Below are positions 45,627 through 61,100 of a stretch of 64,000 bases of DNA, in pieces. Under the pieces are notes generated by a model. It was not told the origin of the DNA and ran no database searches. It worked only from the letters and a program-made list of their open reading frames with translations. The stretch is from Megachile rotundata (lineage: Eukaryota; Arthropoda; Insecta; Hymenoptera; Megachilidae). How positions within the stretch are numbered: position 1 is the stretch's first letter; every line of letters starts with the position of its first letter. The position numbers and the translations under genes were made by a program. The stretch lies in contig NC_134993.1 of the NCBI RefSeq assembly GCF_050947335.1, positions 2,108,001 to 2,172,000 of the forward strand. Reading direction: 5' to 3'.

Positions 45627-46342
45627 AGTCACCATCACACAATTACCATCACACAATCACGATCACACAATCAAGGTCACACAATGACGATCACACAATC
45701 ACCATCACACAATCACGATCACACAATCACAATCACACAATCACGGTCACACAATCACGATCACACAATCACAATCACACAATCAAGGTCACACAATGAC
45801 GATCACACCATCACCATCACACAATCAGGACCACACAATCACAAACACACAGTCGCGATCACTCGATCACGATCACACAATCACGATCACACAGTCACTA
45901 TCACACAATCACAATCACACAATCACAATATCACAATCGCAATCACACAATCACCATCACACAATCACGATCACACAATCACGATCACACAATCACGATC
46001 ACACAATCACAATCACGCAATCACAATCACACAATCGCAATCACACAATCACAATCATACAATCACAATCTCACAATCACAATCACACAATCACAATCAC
46101 ACAATCACAATCACACAATCACAATCACACAATCACAATCACACAATCACAATCACACAATCACAATCCTACAATCACAATCCCACAATCACAATCACAC
46201 AACCACAATCGCACAATCACGCAGTCACAATCCCACAATCACGATCACACAATCACGATCTCACAGTCACGATCACACGATCACGATCACACAAAAACAA
46301 TGACACAATCACAATCACACAATCACGAGCACACAATCACGA
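45627..46342 (+). repeat. Dispersed block, copy 2 of 2 (partner 40623-41338)
   Basis: See the partner for markers. After about 46342 this copy enters ACGATCACTCAATCAC, whereas copy 1 enters ACCATCACACAATCAC. Confidence 0.84.
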
Positions 46343-48847
46343 TCACACAATCACGATCACTCAATCACAATCACACAATCACAAACACACAGTCGCGATC
46401 ACACGATCACGAACACACGATCACGATCACACGATCGCAATCACACAATCAAGGTCACACAATGACGATCACACCATCACCATCACACAATCACGACCAC
46501 ACAATCACGATCACACAATCACGATCACACAATCACGTTCACACAATCACAAACACACAGTCGCGATCACTCGATCACGATCACAAAATCACGATCACAT
46601 AGTCATGATCACACAATCACGATCACACGATCACGATCAGACAATCACAATCACACAATCGTTATCACACAATCACGATCACACAATCACCATCCCACAA
46701 TCACCATCGCACAATCACCATCACACAATCACGATCACACAATCACGATCACACAATCACGATCCCACAATCACAATCCCACAATCACAATCCCACAATC
46801 ACAATCCCACAATCACACAATCACACAGCCACAATCCCACAATCACGATCACACAATCACGATCACACAATCACAATCACACAATCACAATCACACAATC
46901 ACAATCACACAATCACAATCACACATTCACACTGTCACAATCCCACAATCACGATCACATAATCACGATCACACAGTCACGATCGCACGATCACGATCAC
47001 ACAATAACAATCACACAATCACAATCACACAATCACGAGCACACAATCACGATCACACAATCACCATCACACAATCACGATCACACAATCACGATCACAC
47101 AATCACAATCACACAATCACGATCACACAATCACGATCACACAACCACGACCACACAATCACGATCACACAATCACGATCATACAATCACGTTCACACAA
47201 TCGCAAACACACAGTCGCGATCACACTATCACGATCACACAATCACAGTCACACAATCACAATCACACAATCAGAATCACAATCACGTTCACACAGTCAC
47301 GAACACACTATCACGATCACACAATCAAGGTCACACAATGACGATCACACAATCACCATCACACAATCACGATCACTCAATCACAATCACACAATCACAA
47401 ACACACAGTCGCGATCACACGATCACGATCACACGATCACGATCACACGATCACGATCACACGATCACGATCACACAATCACAATCACACAATCAACGCC
47501 ACACAATGACGATCACACAATCACCATTTCACAATCTCGACAACACAATCACGATCACACAATCACGATCACACAATCACGTTCACACAATCACAAACAC
47601 ACAGTCCCGACCACTCGATCACGATCACACAATCACGATCACACAGTCACGATCACACAATCACAATCACACAATCACAATATCACAATCGCAATCACAC
47701 AATCACAATAACACAATCAGACAATCACACAATCACACAATCACACAATCACGATCACACAATCATGATCACACAATCACGATCACACAATCACGATCAC
47801 ACAATCACGATCACACAATCACGATCACACAATCACCATCACACAATCACCATCACACAATCACAATCACACAATCAAGGCCACACAATGACGATCACAC
47901 AATCACCATCACACAATCACGACCACACAATCACGATCACACAATCACGATCACACAATCACGTTCACACAATCACAAACACGCAGTCGCGATCACTCGA
48001 TCACGATCACACGATCACGATCACACAATCACAATCACACAATCAAGGTCACACAATGACGATCACACCATCACCATCACACAATCACGACCACACAATC
48101 ACGATCACACAATCACAATCACACAATCACAATATCACAATCGCAATCACACAATCACAATATCACAATCAGACAATCACACAATCACACAATCACACAA
48201 TCACGATCACACTATCACGATCACACAATCACAATCACACAATCAAGGTCACACAATGACGATCACACCATCACCATCACACAATCACGACCACACAATC
48301 ACGATCACACAATCACAATCACACAATCACAATATCACAATCGCAATCACACAATCACAATATCACAATCAGACAATCACACAATCACACAATCACACAA
48401 TCACGATCACACTATCACGATCACACAATCACCATCACACAATCACCATCACACAATCACGATCACACAATCACGATCACACAATCACGATCACACAATC
48501 ACGATCACACAATCACAATCACGCAATCACAATCGCACAATCGCAATCACACAATCACAATCATACAATCACAATCACACAATCACAATCTCACAATCAC
48601 AATCACACAATCACAATCACACAATCACAATCACACAATCACAATCACACAATCACAATTACACAATCACAATCACACAATCACAATCCCACAATCACAA
48701 TCCCACAATCACAATCCCACAATCACAATCCCACAATCACAATCCCACAATCACAATCCCACAATCACACAATCACACAGTCACAATCCCACAATCACGA
48801 TCACACAATCACGATCACACAATCACAATCACACAATCACAATCACA
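46343..48847 (+). repeat. Satellite stretch with long-range similarity to 3.4-4.2 kb
   Basis: The 168-bp marker pair at 47338/47506 is followed by a module order resembling that after 3490/3644 (offset 43862 at the second marker). The ACCATTTCACAATC variant after 47506 links it to units A and A' (near 32200 and 37330). CCC sub-arrays lie near 46765-46815 (three, preceded by one GATCCCAC) and 48685-48770 (six). A short tandem pair of boundary modules, about 48055-48250 and 48250-48430, repeats the AATATC module. Confidence 0.7.
48682..48768 (+). repeat. AATCCCACAATCAC sub-array, 6 units
   Basis: Six CCC units in the standard context after an AATCACACAATCAC run, followed by two 8-mers and CAGTCACAATCCC. 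Confidence 0.88.
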
Positions 48848-49562
48848 CAATCAAGGTCACACAATGACGATCACACAATCACCATCACACAATCACGACC
48901 ACTCAATCACGATCACACAATCACGATCACACAATCACGTTCACACAATCACGTTCACACAATCACAAACACAGAGTCGCGATCACGCGATCACGATCAC
49001 ACAACCACGATCACACAGTCACGATCACACAATCACGATTACACAGTCACGATCACACAATCAGAGTCACACAATCACAATCACACAATCACAATCACAC
49101 AATCACAATCACACAATCAAAATCACACAATCACAATCACACAATCAAGGTCACACAATGACGATCACACAATCACCATCACACAATCTCGACCACACAA
49201 TCACGATCACACAATCACGATCACACAATCACGTTCACACAATCGCAAACACACAGTCGCGATCACTCGATCACGATCACACAATCACGATCACACAATC
49301 ACGATCACTCAATCACAATCACACAATCACAAACACACAGTCGCGATCACACGATCACGATCACACGATCACGATCACACAATCACAATCACACAATCGT
49401 TATCACACAATCACGATCACACAATCACGATCACACAATCACAATCACAGAATCACAATCACACAATCAAGGTCACACAATGACGATCACACAATCACCA
49501 TCACACAATCACGATCACACAATCACGATCACACAATCACGATCACACAATCACGACCACAC
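48848..49562 (+). repeat. Dispersed block, copy 2 of 2 (partner about 42320-43020)
   Basis: It shares the doubled ACGTTCAC motif and the later boundary markers with the partner. It ends where ACACAAACACCATCAC begins, a segment shared instead with the 2938-bp array (52.9 and 55.9 kb). Confidence 0.82.
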
Positions 49563-52263
49563 AATCACGATCACACAAACACCATCACACGATCACAATC
49601 ACACAATCACAAACACACAGTCGCGATCACACGATCACGATCACACGATCACGATCACACGATCGCGATCACACGATCACGATCACACGATCACTATCAC
49701 ACAATCACAATCACACAATCAAGGTCACACAATGACGATCACACCATCACCATCACACAATCACGACCACACAATCACGATCACACAATCACGTTCACAC
49801 AATCACAAACACACAGTCGCGATCACTCGATCACGATCACACAATGACGATCACACAGTCACTATCACACAACCACAATCACAGAATCACAATATCACAA
49901 TCGCAATCACACAATCACAATAACACAATCAGACAATCACACAATCACACAATCACACAATCACGATCACACAGTCATGATCACACAATCACGATCACAC
50001 AATCACGACCACACAGTCACGATCACACAATCACAGTCACACAATCACAATCATACAATCACAATTACACAAACACGATCACACAATCACGATCACACAA
50101 TCACGATCACACAATCACACAATCACACAATCACAATCACACAATCACACAGTCACAATCCCACAATCACGATCACACAATCACGATCACACAGTCACGA
50201 TCACACAATCACGATCACACAATCACAGTCACACAATCACAATCACACAGTCACAATCACAATCACGATCACACAAACACGATCACACAATCACGATCAC
50301 ACAATCTCGACCACACAATCACGATCACACAAACACGATCACACAATCACTATCACACAATCACTATCACACAATCACGATCACACAATCACGATCACAC
50401 AATTACGATCACACAATCACAATCACGCAGTCACACTATCGCAATCACAATCACAATCACAATCACAATCACACAATCACACAATCACAATCCCACAATC
50501 ACAATCACACAATCACAGTCACACAATCACAATCACACAATCACACAGTCACAATCCCACAATCACGATCACACAATCACGATCGCACAGTCACGATCAC
50601 ACTATCACGATCACACAATCACAATCACACAATCACAATCACACAATCACGATCACACAGTCACCATCACACAATCACCATCACACAATCACGATCACAC
50701 AATCAAGGTCACACAATGACGATCGCACAATCACCATTACACAATCACGATTACACAATCACAATCACACAATCACGATCACACAATCACGATCACACAA
50801 TCACAATCACACAATCAAGGTCACACAATGACGATCACACCATCACCATCACACAATCACGACCACACAATCACGATCACACAATCACAAACACACAATC
50901 ACAATCTCACAATCACAATCACACAATCACAATCACACAATCACAATCACACAATCACAATCACACAATCACAATCCTACAATCACAATCCCACAATCAC
51001 AATCACACAACCACAATCGCACAATCACGCAGTCACAATCCCACAATCACGATCACACAATCACGATCACACAATCACAATCACAATCACGATCACACAG
51101 TCACGATCACACAATCAGAGTCACACAATCACAATCACACAACCACAATCACACAATCACACAGTCACAATCCCACAATCACGATCACACAATCACGACC
51201 ACACAGTCACGATAAAACGATCACGATAACACAATCAAGGTCACGCAATGACGATCACACCATCACCATCACACAATCACGACCACACAATCACGATCAC
51301 ACAATCACGATCACACAATCACGTTCACACAATCACAAACACACAGTCGCGATCACTCGATCACGATCACACGATCACGATCACACAATCACAATCACAC
51401 AATCAAGGTCACACAATGACGATCACACCATCACCATCACACAATCACGACCACATAATCACGATCACACAATCACTATCACACAATCACAATATCACAA
51501 TCGCAATCACACAATCACAATATCACAATCAGACAATCACACAATCACACAATCACACAATCACGATCACACAATCACGATCACACAATCACGATCACAC
51601 AATCACGATCACACAATCACGATCACACAATCACGATCACACAATCACGATCACACAATCACGATCACACAATCACGATCACACAATCACCATCACACAA
51701 TCACCACCACACAATCACAATCACACAATCAAGGTCACACAATGACGATCACACAATCACCATCACACAATCACGACCACTCAATCACGATCACAAAATC
51801 ACGATCACACAATCACGTTCACACAATCACAAACACAGAGTCGCGATCACACGATCACGATCACACAACCACGATCACACAGTCACGATCACAAAATCAC
51901 GATCACACAGTCACGATCACACAATCAGAGTCACACAATCACAATCACACAACCACAATCACACAATCACACAGTCGCAATCCCACAATCACGACCACAC
52001 AGTCACGATCACACAATCACAATCATACAATCACAATCACACAATCACATTAACACAATCAGACAATCACACAGTCACACAATCACGATCACACAATCAC
52101 GATCACACAATCACGATCACACAATCACGATCACACAATCACGATCACACAATCACGATCACACAATCACGATCACACAATCACGATCACACAATCACAA
52201 TCACACAATCACAATCACACAATCAAAATCACACAATCACAATCACACAATCAAGGTCATACA
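49563..52263 (+). repeat. Diverged precursor-like copy of the 2.9-kb array
   Basis: The boundary variant ACAATGACGATCGCAC occurs at 50716 and recurs inside the array at 53528, 56466 and 60464, so this stretch is a diverged upstream relative. The part 51248 to about 52050 aligns with 54242 to about 55015 at offset 2994, falling to 2966 at AATCACATTAAC (52049/55015) and 2938 further on. Those steps are 28 bp each, two 14-mers. A hexamer run lies at 50443-50472. Confidence 0.78.
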
Positions 52264-55201
52264 ATGACGATCACACAATCACCATCACACAATCTCGACC
52301 ACACAATCACGATCACACAATCACGATCACACAATCACGTTCACACAATCGCAAACACACAGTCGCGATCACTCGATCACGATCACACAATCACGATCAC
52401 ACAATCACGATCACTCAATCACAATCACACAATCACAAACACACAGTCGCGATCACACGATCACGATCACACGATCACGATCACACAATCACAATCACAC
52501 AATCGTTATCACACAATCACGATCACACAATCACGATCACACAATCACGATCACACAATCAAGGTCACACAATGACGATCACACAATCACCATCACACAA
52601 TCACGATTACACAATCACAATCACACAATCACGATCACACAATCACGATCACACAATCACAATCACGCAATCACGATCACACAATCACGACCACACAATC
52701 ACGATCACACAATCACGATCACACAATCACAAACACACAGTCGCGATCACACTATCACGATCACACAATCACAATCACACAATCACAATCACAATCACGA
52801 TCACACAGTCACGAACACACCATCACGATCATACAATCAAGGTCACACAATGACGATCACACAATCACCATCACACAATCACGATCACACAATCACGATC
52901 ACACAATCACGATCACACAATCACGATCACACAATCACGATCACACAAACACCATCACACGATCACAATCACACAATCACAAACACACAGTCGCGATCAC
53001 ACGATCACGATCACACGATCACGATCACACGATCGCGATCACACGATCACGATCACACGATCACTATCACACAATCACACAATCACACAATCACAATCAC
53101 ACAATCACACAGTCACAATCCCACAATCACGATCACACAATCACGATCACACAGTCACGATCACACAATCACGATCACACAATCACAGTCACACAATCAC
53201 AATCACACAGTCACAATCACAAGCACGATCACACAAACACGATAACACAATCACGATCACACAATCTCGACCACACAATCACGATCACACAAACACGATC
53301 ACACAATCACTATCACACAATCACTATCACACAATCACGATCACACAATTACGATCACACAATCACAATCACGCAGTCACACTATCGCAATCACAATCAG
53401 AATCACAATCACAAACACACAATCACACAATCACAATCCCACAATCACAATCACACAATCACGATCACACAGTCACCATCACACAATCACCATCACACAA
53501 TCACGATCACACAATCAAGGTCACACAATGACGATCGCACAATCACCATTACACAATCACGATTACACAATCACAATCACACAGTCACGATCACACAATC
53601 ACGATCACACAATCACAATCACACAATCAAGGTCACACAATAACGATCACACCATCACCATCACACAATCACGACCACACAATCACGATCACACAATCAC
53701 GATCACACAATCACGTTCACACAATCACAAACACACAGTCGCGATCACTCGATCACGATCACACGATCACGATCACACGATCACGATCACACAATCACAA
53801 TCGCACAATCAAGGTCACACAATGACGATCACACCATCACCATCACATAATCACGACCACATAATCACGATCACACAATCACAATCACACAATCACAATC
53901 TCACAATCACAATCACACAATCACAATCACACAATCACAATCACACAATCACAATCACACAATCACAATCCTACAATCACAATCCCACAATCACAATCAC
54001 ACAACCAAAATCGCACAATCACGCAGTCACAATCCCACAATCACGATCACACAATCACGATCACACAATCACAATCACAATCACGATCACACAGTCACGA
54101 TCACACAATCAGAGTCACACAATCACAATCACACAACCACAATCACACAATCACACAGTCACAATCCCACAATCACGATCACACAATCACGACCACACAG
54201 TCACGATCACACGATCACGATAACACAATCATGGTCACACAATGACGATCACACCATCACCATCACACAATCACGACCACACAATCACGATCACACAATC
54301 ACGATCACACAATCACGTTCACACAATCACAAACACACAGTCGCGATCACTAGATCACGATCACACGATCACGATCACACAATCACAATCACACAATCAA
54401 GGTCACACAATGACGATCACACCATCACCATCACACAATCACGACCACATAATCACGATCACACAATCACAATCACACAATCACAATATCACAATCGCAA
54501 TCACACAATCACAATATCACAATCAGACAATCACACAATCACACAATCACACAATCACGATCACACAATCACGATCACACAATCACGATCACACAATCAC
54601 GATCACACAATCACGATCACACAATCACGATCACACAATCACGATCACACAATCACCATCACACAATCACCATCACACAATCACAATCACACAATCAAGG
54701 TCACACAATGACGATCACACAATCACCAACACACAATCACGACCACTCAATCACGATCACACAATCACGATCACACAATCACGTTCACACAATCACAAAC
54801 ACAGAGTCGCGATCACACGATCACGATCACACAACCACGATCACACAGTCACGATCACACAATCACGATCACACCGTCACGATCACACAATCAGAGTCAC
54901 ACAATCACAATCACACAACCACAATCACACAATCACACAGTCGCAATCCCACAATCACGACCACACAGCCACGATCACACAATCACAATCATACAATCAC
55001 AATCACACAATCACATTAACACAATCAGACAATCACACAGTCACACAATCACGATCACACAATCACGATCACACAATCACGATCACACAATCACGATCAC
55101 ACAATCACGATCATACAATCACGATCACACAATCACAATCACACAATCACAATCACACAATCAAAATCACACAATCACAATCACACAATCAAGGTCATAC
55201 A
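52264..55201 (+). repeat. Higher-order unit C1 (2938 bp)
   Basis: The unit is delimited by the marker AAGGTCATACAATG (ATG at 52264), which recurs at 55202, 58140 and 62118. Internal boundary markers at 52572, 52850, 53528, 54242 and 54708 are all repeated in C2 at exactly 2938 bp. Contents include GTTATCACAC, an ACAAACACCATCAC segment, ACTATCGCAATC with AATCAGAATCAC, AATCCTAC, ACAACCAAAATCGC, a rare ACTAGATCAC variant at 54349, CACCGTCAC and AATCACATTAAC. Confidence 0.92.
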
Positions 55202-58139
55202 ATGACGATCACACAATCACCATCACACAATCTCGACCACACAATCACGATCACACAATCACGATCACACAATCACGTTCACACAATCGCAAACACACAG
55301 TCGCGATCACTCGATCACGATCACACAATCACGATCACACAATCACGATCACTCAATCACAATCACACAATCACAAACACACAGTCGCGATCACACGATC
55401 ACGATCACACGATCACGATCACACAATCACAATCACACAATCGTTATCACACAATCACGATCACACAATCACGGTCACACAATCACGATCACACAATCAA
55501 GGTCACACAATGACGATCACACAATCACCATCACACAATCACGATTACACAATCACAATCACACAATCACGATCACACAATCACGATCACACAATCACAA
55601 TCACGCAATCACGATCACACAATCACGACCACACAATCACGATCACACAATCACGATCACACAATCACAAACACACAGTCGCGATCACACTATCACGATC
55701 ACACAATCACAATCACACAATCACAATCACAATCACGATCACACAGTCACGAACACACCATCACGATCATACAATCAAGGTCACACAATGACGATCACAC
55801 AATCACCATCACACAATCACGATCACACAATCACGATCACACAATCACGATCACACAATCACGATCACACAATCACGATCACACAAACACCATCACACGA
55901 TCACAATCACACAATCACAAACACACAGTCGCGATCACACGATCACGATCACACGATCACGATCACACGATCGCGATCACACGATCACGATCACACGATC
56001 ACTATCACACAATCACACAATCACACAATCACAATCACACAATCACACAGTCACAATCCCACAATCACGATCACACAATCACGATCACACAGTCACGATC
56101 ACACAATCACGATCACACAATCACAGTCACACAATCACAATCACACAGTCACAATCACAAGCACGATCACACAAACACGATAACACAATCACGATCACAC
56201 AATCTCGACCACACAATCACGATCACACAAACACGATCACACAATCACTATCACACAATCACTATCACACAATCACGATCACACAATTACGATCACACAA
56301 TCACAATCACGCAGTCACACTATCGCAATCACAATCAGAATCACAATCACAAACACACAATCACACAATCACAATCCCACAATCACAATCACACAATCAC
56401 GATCACACAGTCACCATCACACAATCACCATCACACAATCACGATCACACAATCAAGGTCACACAATGACGATCGCACAATCACCATTACACAATCACGA
56501 TTACACAATCACAATCACACAGTCACGATCACACAATCACGATCACACAATCACAATCACACAATCAAGGTCACACAATAACGATCACACCATCACCATC
56601 ACACAATCACGACCACACAATCACGATCACACAATCACGATCACACAATCACGTTCACACAATCACAAACACACAGTCGCGATCACTCGATCACGATCAC
56701 ACGATCACGATCACACGATCACGATCACACAATCACAATCGCACAATCAAGGTCACACAATGACGATCACACCATCACCATCACATAATCACGACCACAT
56801 AATCACGATCACACAATCACAATCACACAATCACAATCTCACAATCACAATCACACAATCACAATCACACAATCACAATCACACAATCACAATCACACAA
56901 TCACAATCCTACAATCACAATCCCACAATCACAATCACACAACCAAAATCGCACAATCACGCAGTCACAATCCCACAATCACGATCACACAATCACGATC
57001 ACACAATCACAATCACAATCACGATCACACAGTCACGATCACACAATCAGAGTCACACAATCACAATCACACAACCACAATCACACAATCACACAGTCAC
57101 AATCCCACAATCACGATCACACAATCACGACCACACAGTCACGATCACACGATCACGATAACACAATCAAGGTCACACAATGACGATCACACCATCACCA
57201 TCACACAATCACGACCACACAATCACGATCACACAATCACGATCACACAATCACGTTCACACAATCACAAACACACAGTCGCGATCACTAGATCACGATC
57301 ACACGATCACGATCACACAATCACAATCACACAATCAAGGTCACACAATGACGATCACACCATCACCATCACACAATCACGACCACATAATCACGATCAC
57401 ACAATCACAATCACACAATCACAATATCACAATCGCAATCACACAATCACAATATCACAATCAGACAATCACACAATCACACAATCACACAATCACGATC
57501 ACACAATCACGATCACACAATCACGATCACACAATCACGATCACACAATCACGATCACACAATCACGATCACACAATCACGATCACACAATCACCATCAC
57601 ACAATCACCATCACACAATCACAATCACACAATCAAGGTCACACAATGACGATCACACAATCACCAACACACAATCACGACCACTCAATCACGATCACAC
57701 AATCACGATCACACAATCACGTTCACACAATCACAAACACAGAGTCGCGATCACACGATCACGATCACACAACCACGATCACACAGTCACGATCACACAA
57801 TCACGATCACACCGTCACGATCACACAATCAGAGTCACACAATCACAATCACACAACCACAATCACACAATCACACAGTCGCAATCCCACAATCACGACC
57901 ACACAGCCACGATCACACAATCACAATCATACAATCACAATCACACAATCACATTAACACAATCAGACAATCACACAGTCACACAATCACGATCACACAA
58001 TCACGATCACACAATCACGATCACACAATCACGATCACACAATCACGATCATACAATCACGATCACACAATCACAATCACACAATCACAATCACACAATC
58101 AAAATCACACAATCACAATCACACAATCAAGGTCATACA
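55202..58139 (+). repeat. Higher-order unit C2 (2938 bp), near-identical to C1
   Basis: All five internal markers keep the 2938-bp offset, including the rare ACTAGATC (TAG at 54351 and 57289). Only isolated substitutions were seen: A at 52536 against G at 55474, and T at 54232 against A at 57170. There is no net length change over the unit, which marks it as one of the youngest duplications here. Confidence 0.92.
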
Positions 58140-61100
58140 ATGACGATCACACAATCACCATCACACAATCTCGACCACACAATCACGATCACACAATCAC
58201 GATCACACAATCACGTTCACACAATCGCAAACACACAGTCGCGATCACTCGATCACGATCACACAATCACGATCACACAATCACGATCACTCAATCACAA
58301 TCACACAATCACAAACACACAGTCGCGATCACACGATCACGATCACACGATCACGATCACACAATCATAATCACACAATCGTTATCACACAATCACGATC
58401 ACACAATCACGATCACACAATCACGATCACACAATCACGATCACACAATCACGATCACACAATCACACAATCACACAATCACAATCACACAATCACACAG
58501 TCACAATCCCACAATCACGATCACACAATCACGATCACACAGTTACGATCACACAATCACGATCACACAATCACAGTCACACAATCACAATCACACAATC
58601 ACGATCACACAATCACCATCACACAATCACCACCACACAATCACGATCACACAATCAAGGTCACACAATGACGATCACACAATCACCATCACACAATCAC
58701 GATTACACAATCACAATCACACAATCACGATCACACAATCACGATCACACAATCACAATCACGCAATCACGATCACACAATCACGACCACACAATCACGA
58801 TCACACAATCACGATCACACAATCACAAACACACAGTCGCGATCACACTATCACGATCACACAATCACAGTCACACAATCACAATCACACAATCACAATC
58901 ACAATCACGATCACACAGTCACGAACACACCATCACGATCATACAATCAAGGTCACACAATGACGATCACACAATCACCATCACACAATCACGATCAGTC
59001 AATCACAATCACACAATCACAAACACACAGTCGCGATCACACGATCACGATCGCACGACCACGATCACACGATCACGATCACACAGTCACAATCACACAA
59101 TCAAGGTCACACAATGACGATCACACCATCACCATCACACAATCACGACCACACAATCACGATCACACAATCACGATCACACAATCACGTTCACACAATC
59201 ACAAACACACAGTCGCGATCAGTCGATCACGATCACACGATCACGATCACACAATCACAATCACACAATCAAGGTCACACAATGACGATCACACCATCAC
59301 CATCACACAATCACGACCACACAATCACGATCACACAATTACAATCACACAATCACAATATCACAATCGCAATCACACAATCACAATATCACAATCAGAC
59401 AATCACACAATCACACAATCACACAATCACGATCACACTATCACGATCACACAATCACGATCACACAATCACGTTCACACAATCACAAACACACAGTCGC
59501 GATCACTCGATCACGATCACACGATCACGATCACACAATCACAATCACACAATCAAGGTCACACAATGACGATCACACAATCACCATCACACAATCTCGA
59601 CCACACAATCACGATCACACAATCACGATCACACAATCACGTTCACACAATCGCAAACACACAGTCGCGATCACTCGATCACGATCACACAATCACGATC
59701 ACACAATCACGATCACTCAATCACAATCACACAATCACAAACACACAGTCGCGATCACACGATCACGATCACACGATCACGATCACACAATCACAATCAC
59801 ACAATCGTTATCACACAATCACGATCACACAATCACGATCACACAATCACGATCACACAATCAAGGTCACACAATGACGATCACACAATCACCATCACAC
59901 AATCACGATTACACAATCACAATCACACAATCACGATCACACAATCACGATCACACAATCACAATCACAATCACGATCACACAGTCACGAACACACCATC
60001 ACGATCATACAATCAAGGTCACACAATGACGATCACACAATCACCATCACACAATCACGATCACACAATCACGATCACACAGTCACGATCACACAATTAC
60101 GATCACACAATCACAGTCACACAATCACAATCACACAGTCACAATCACAAGCACGATCACACAAACACGATCACACAATCACGATCACACAATCTCGACC
60201 ACACAATCACGATCACACAAACACGATCACACAATCACTATCACACAATCGCTATCACACAATCACGATCACACAATTACGATCACACAATCACAATCAC
60301 GCAGTCACACTATCGCAATCACAATCAGAATCACAATCACAAACACACAATCACACAATCACACAATCACAATCCCACAATCACAATCACACAATCACGA
60401 TCACACAGTCACCATCACACAATCACCATCACACAATCACGATCACACAATCAAGGTCACACAATGACGATCGCACAATCACCATTACACAATCACGATT
60501 ACACAATCACAATCACACAGTCACGATCACACAATCACGATCACACAATCACAATCACACAATCAAGGTCACACAATAACGATCACACCATCACCATCAC
60601 ACAATCACGACCACACAATCACGATCACACAATCACGATCACACAATCACGTTCACACAATCACAAACACACAGTCGCGATCACTCGATCACGATCACAC
60701 GATCACGATCACACAATCACAATCACACAATCAAGGTCACACAATGACGATCACACCATCACCATCACACAATCACGACCACATAATCACGATCACACAA
60801 TCACAATCACACAATCACAATCTCACAATCACAATCACACAATCACAATCACACAATCAGAGTCACACAATCACAATCACACAACCACAATCACACAATC
60901 ACACAGTCACAATCCCACAATCACGATCACACAATCACGACCACACAGTCACGATCACACGATCACGATAACACAATCAAGGTCACACAATGACGATCAC
61001 ACCATCACCATCACACAATCACGACCACACAATCACGATCACACAATCACGATCACACAATCACGTTCACACAATCACAAACACACAGTCGCGATCACTA

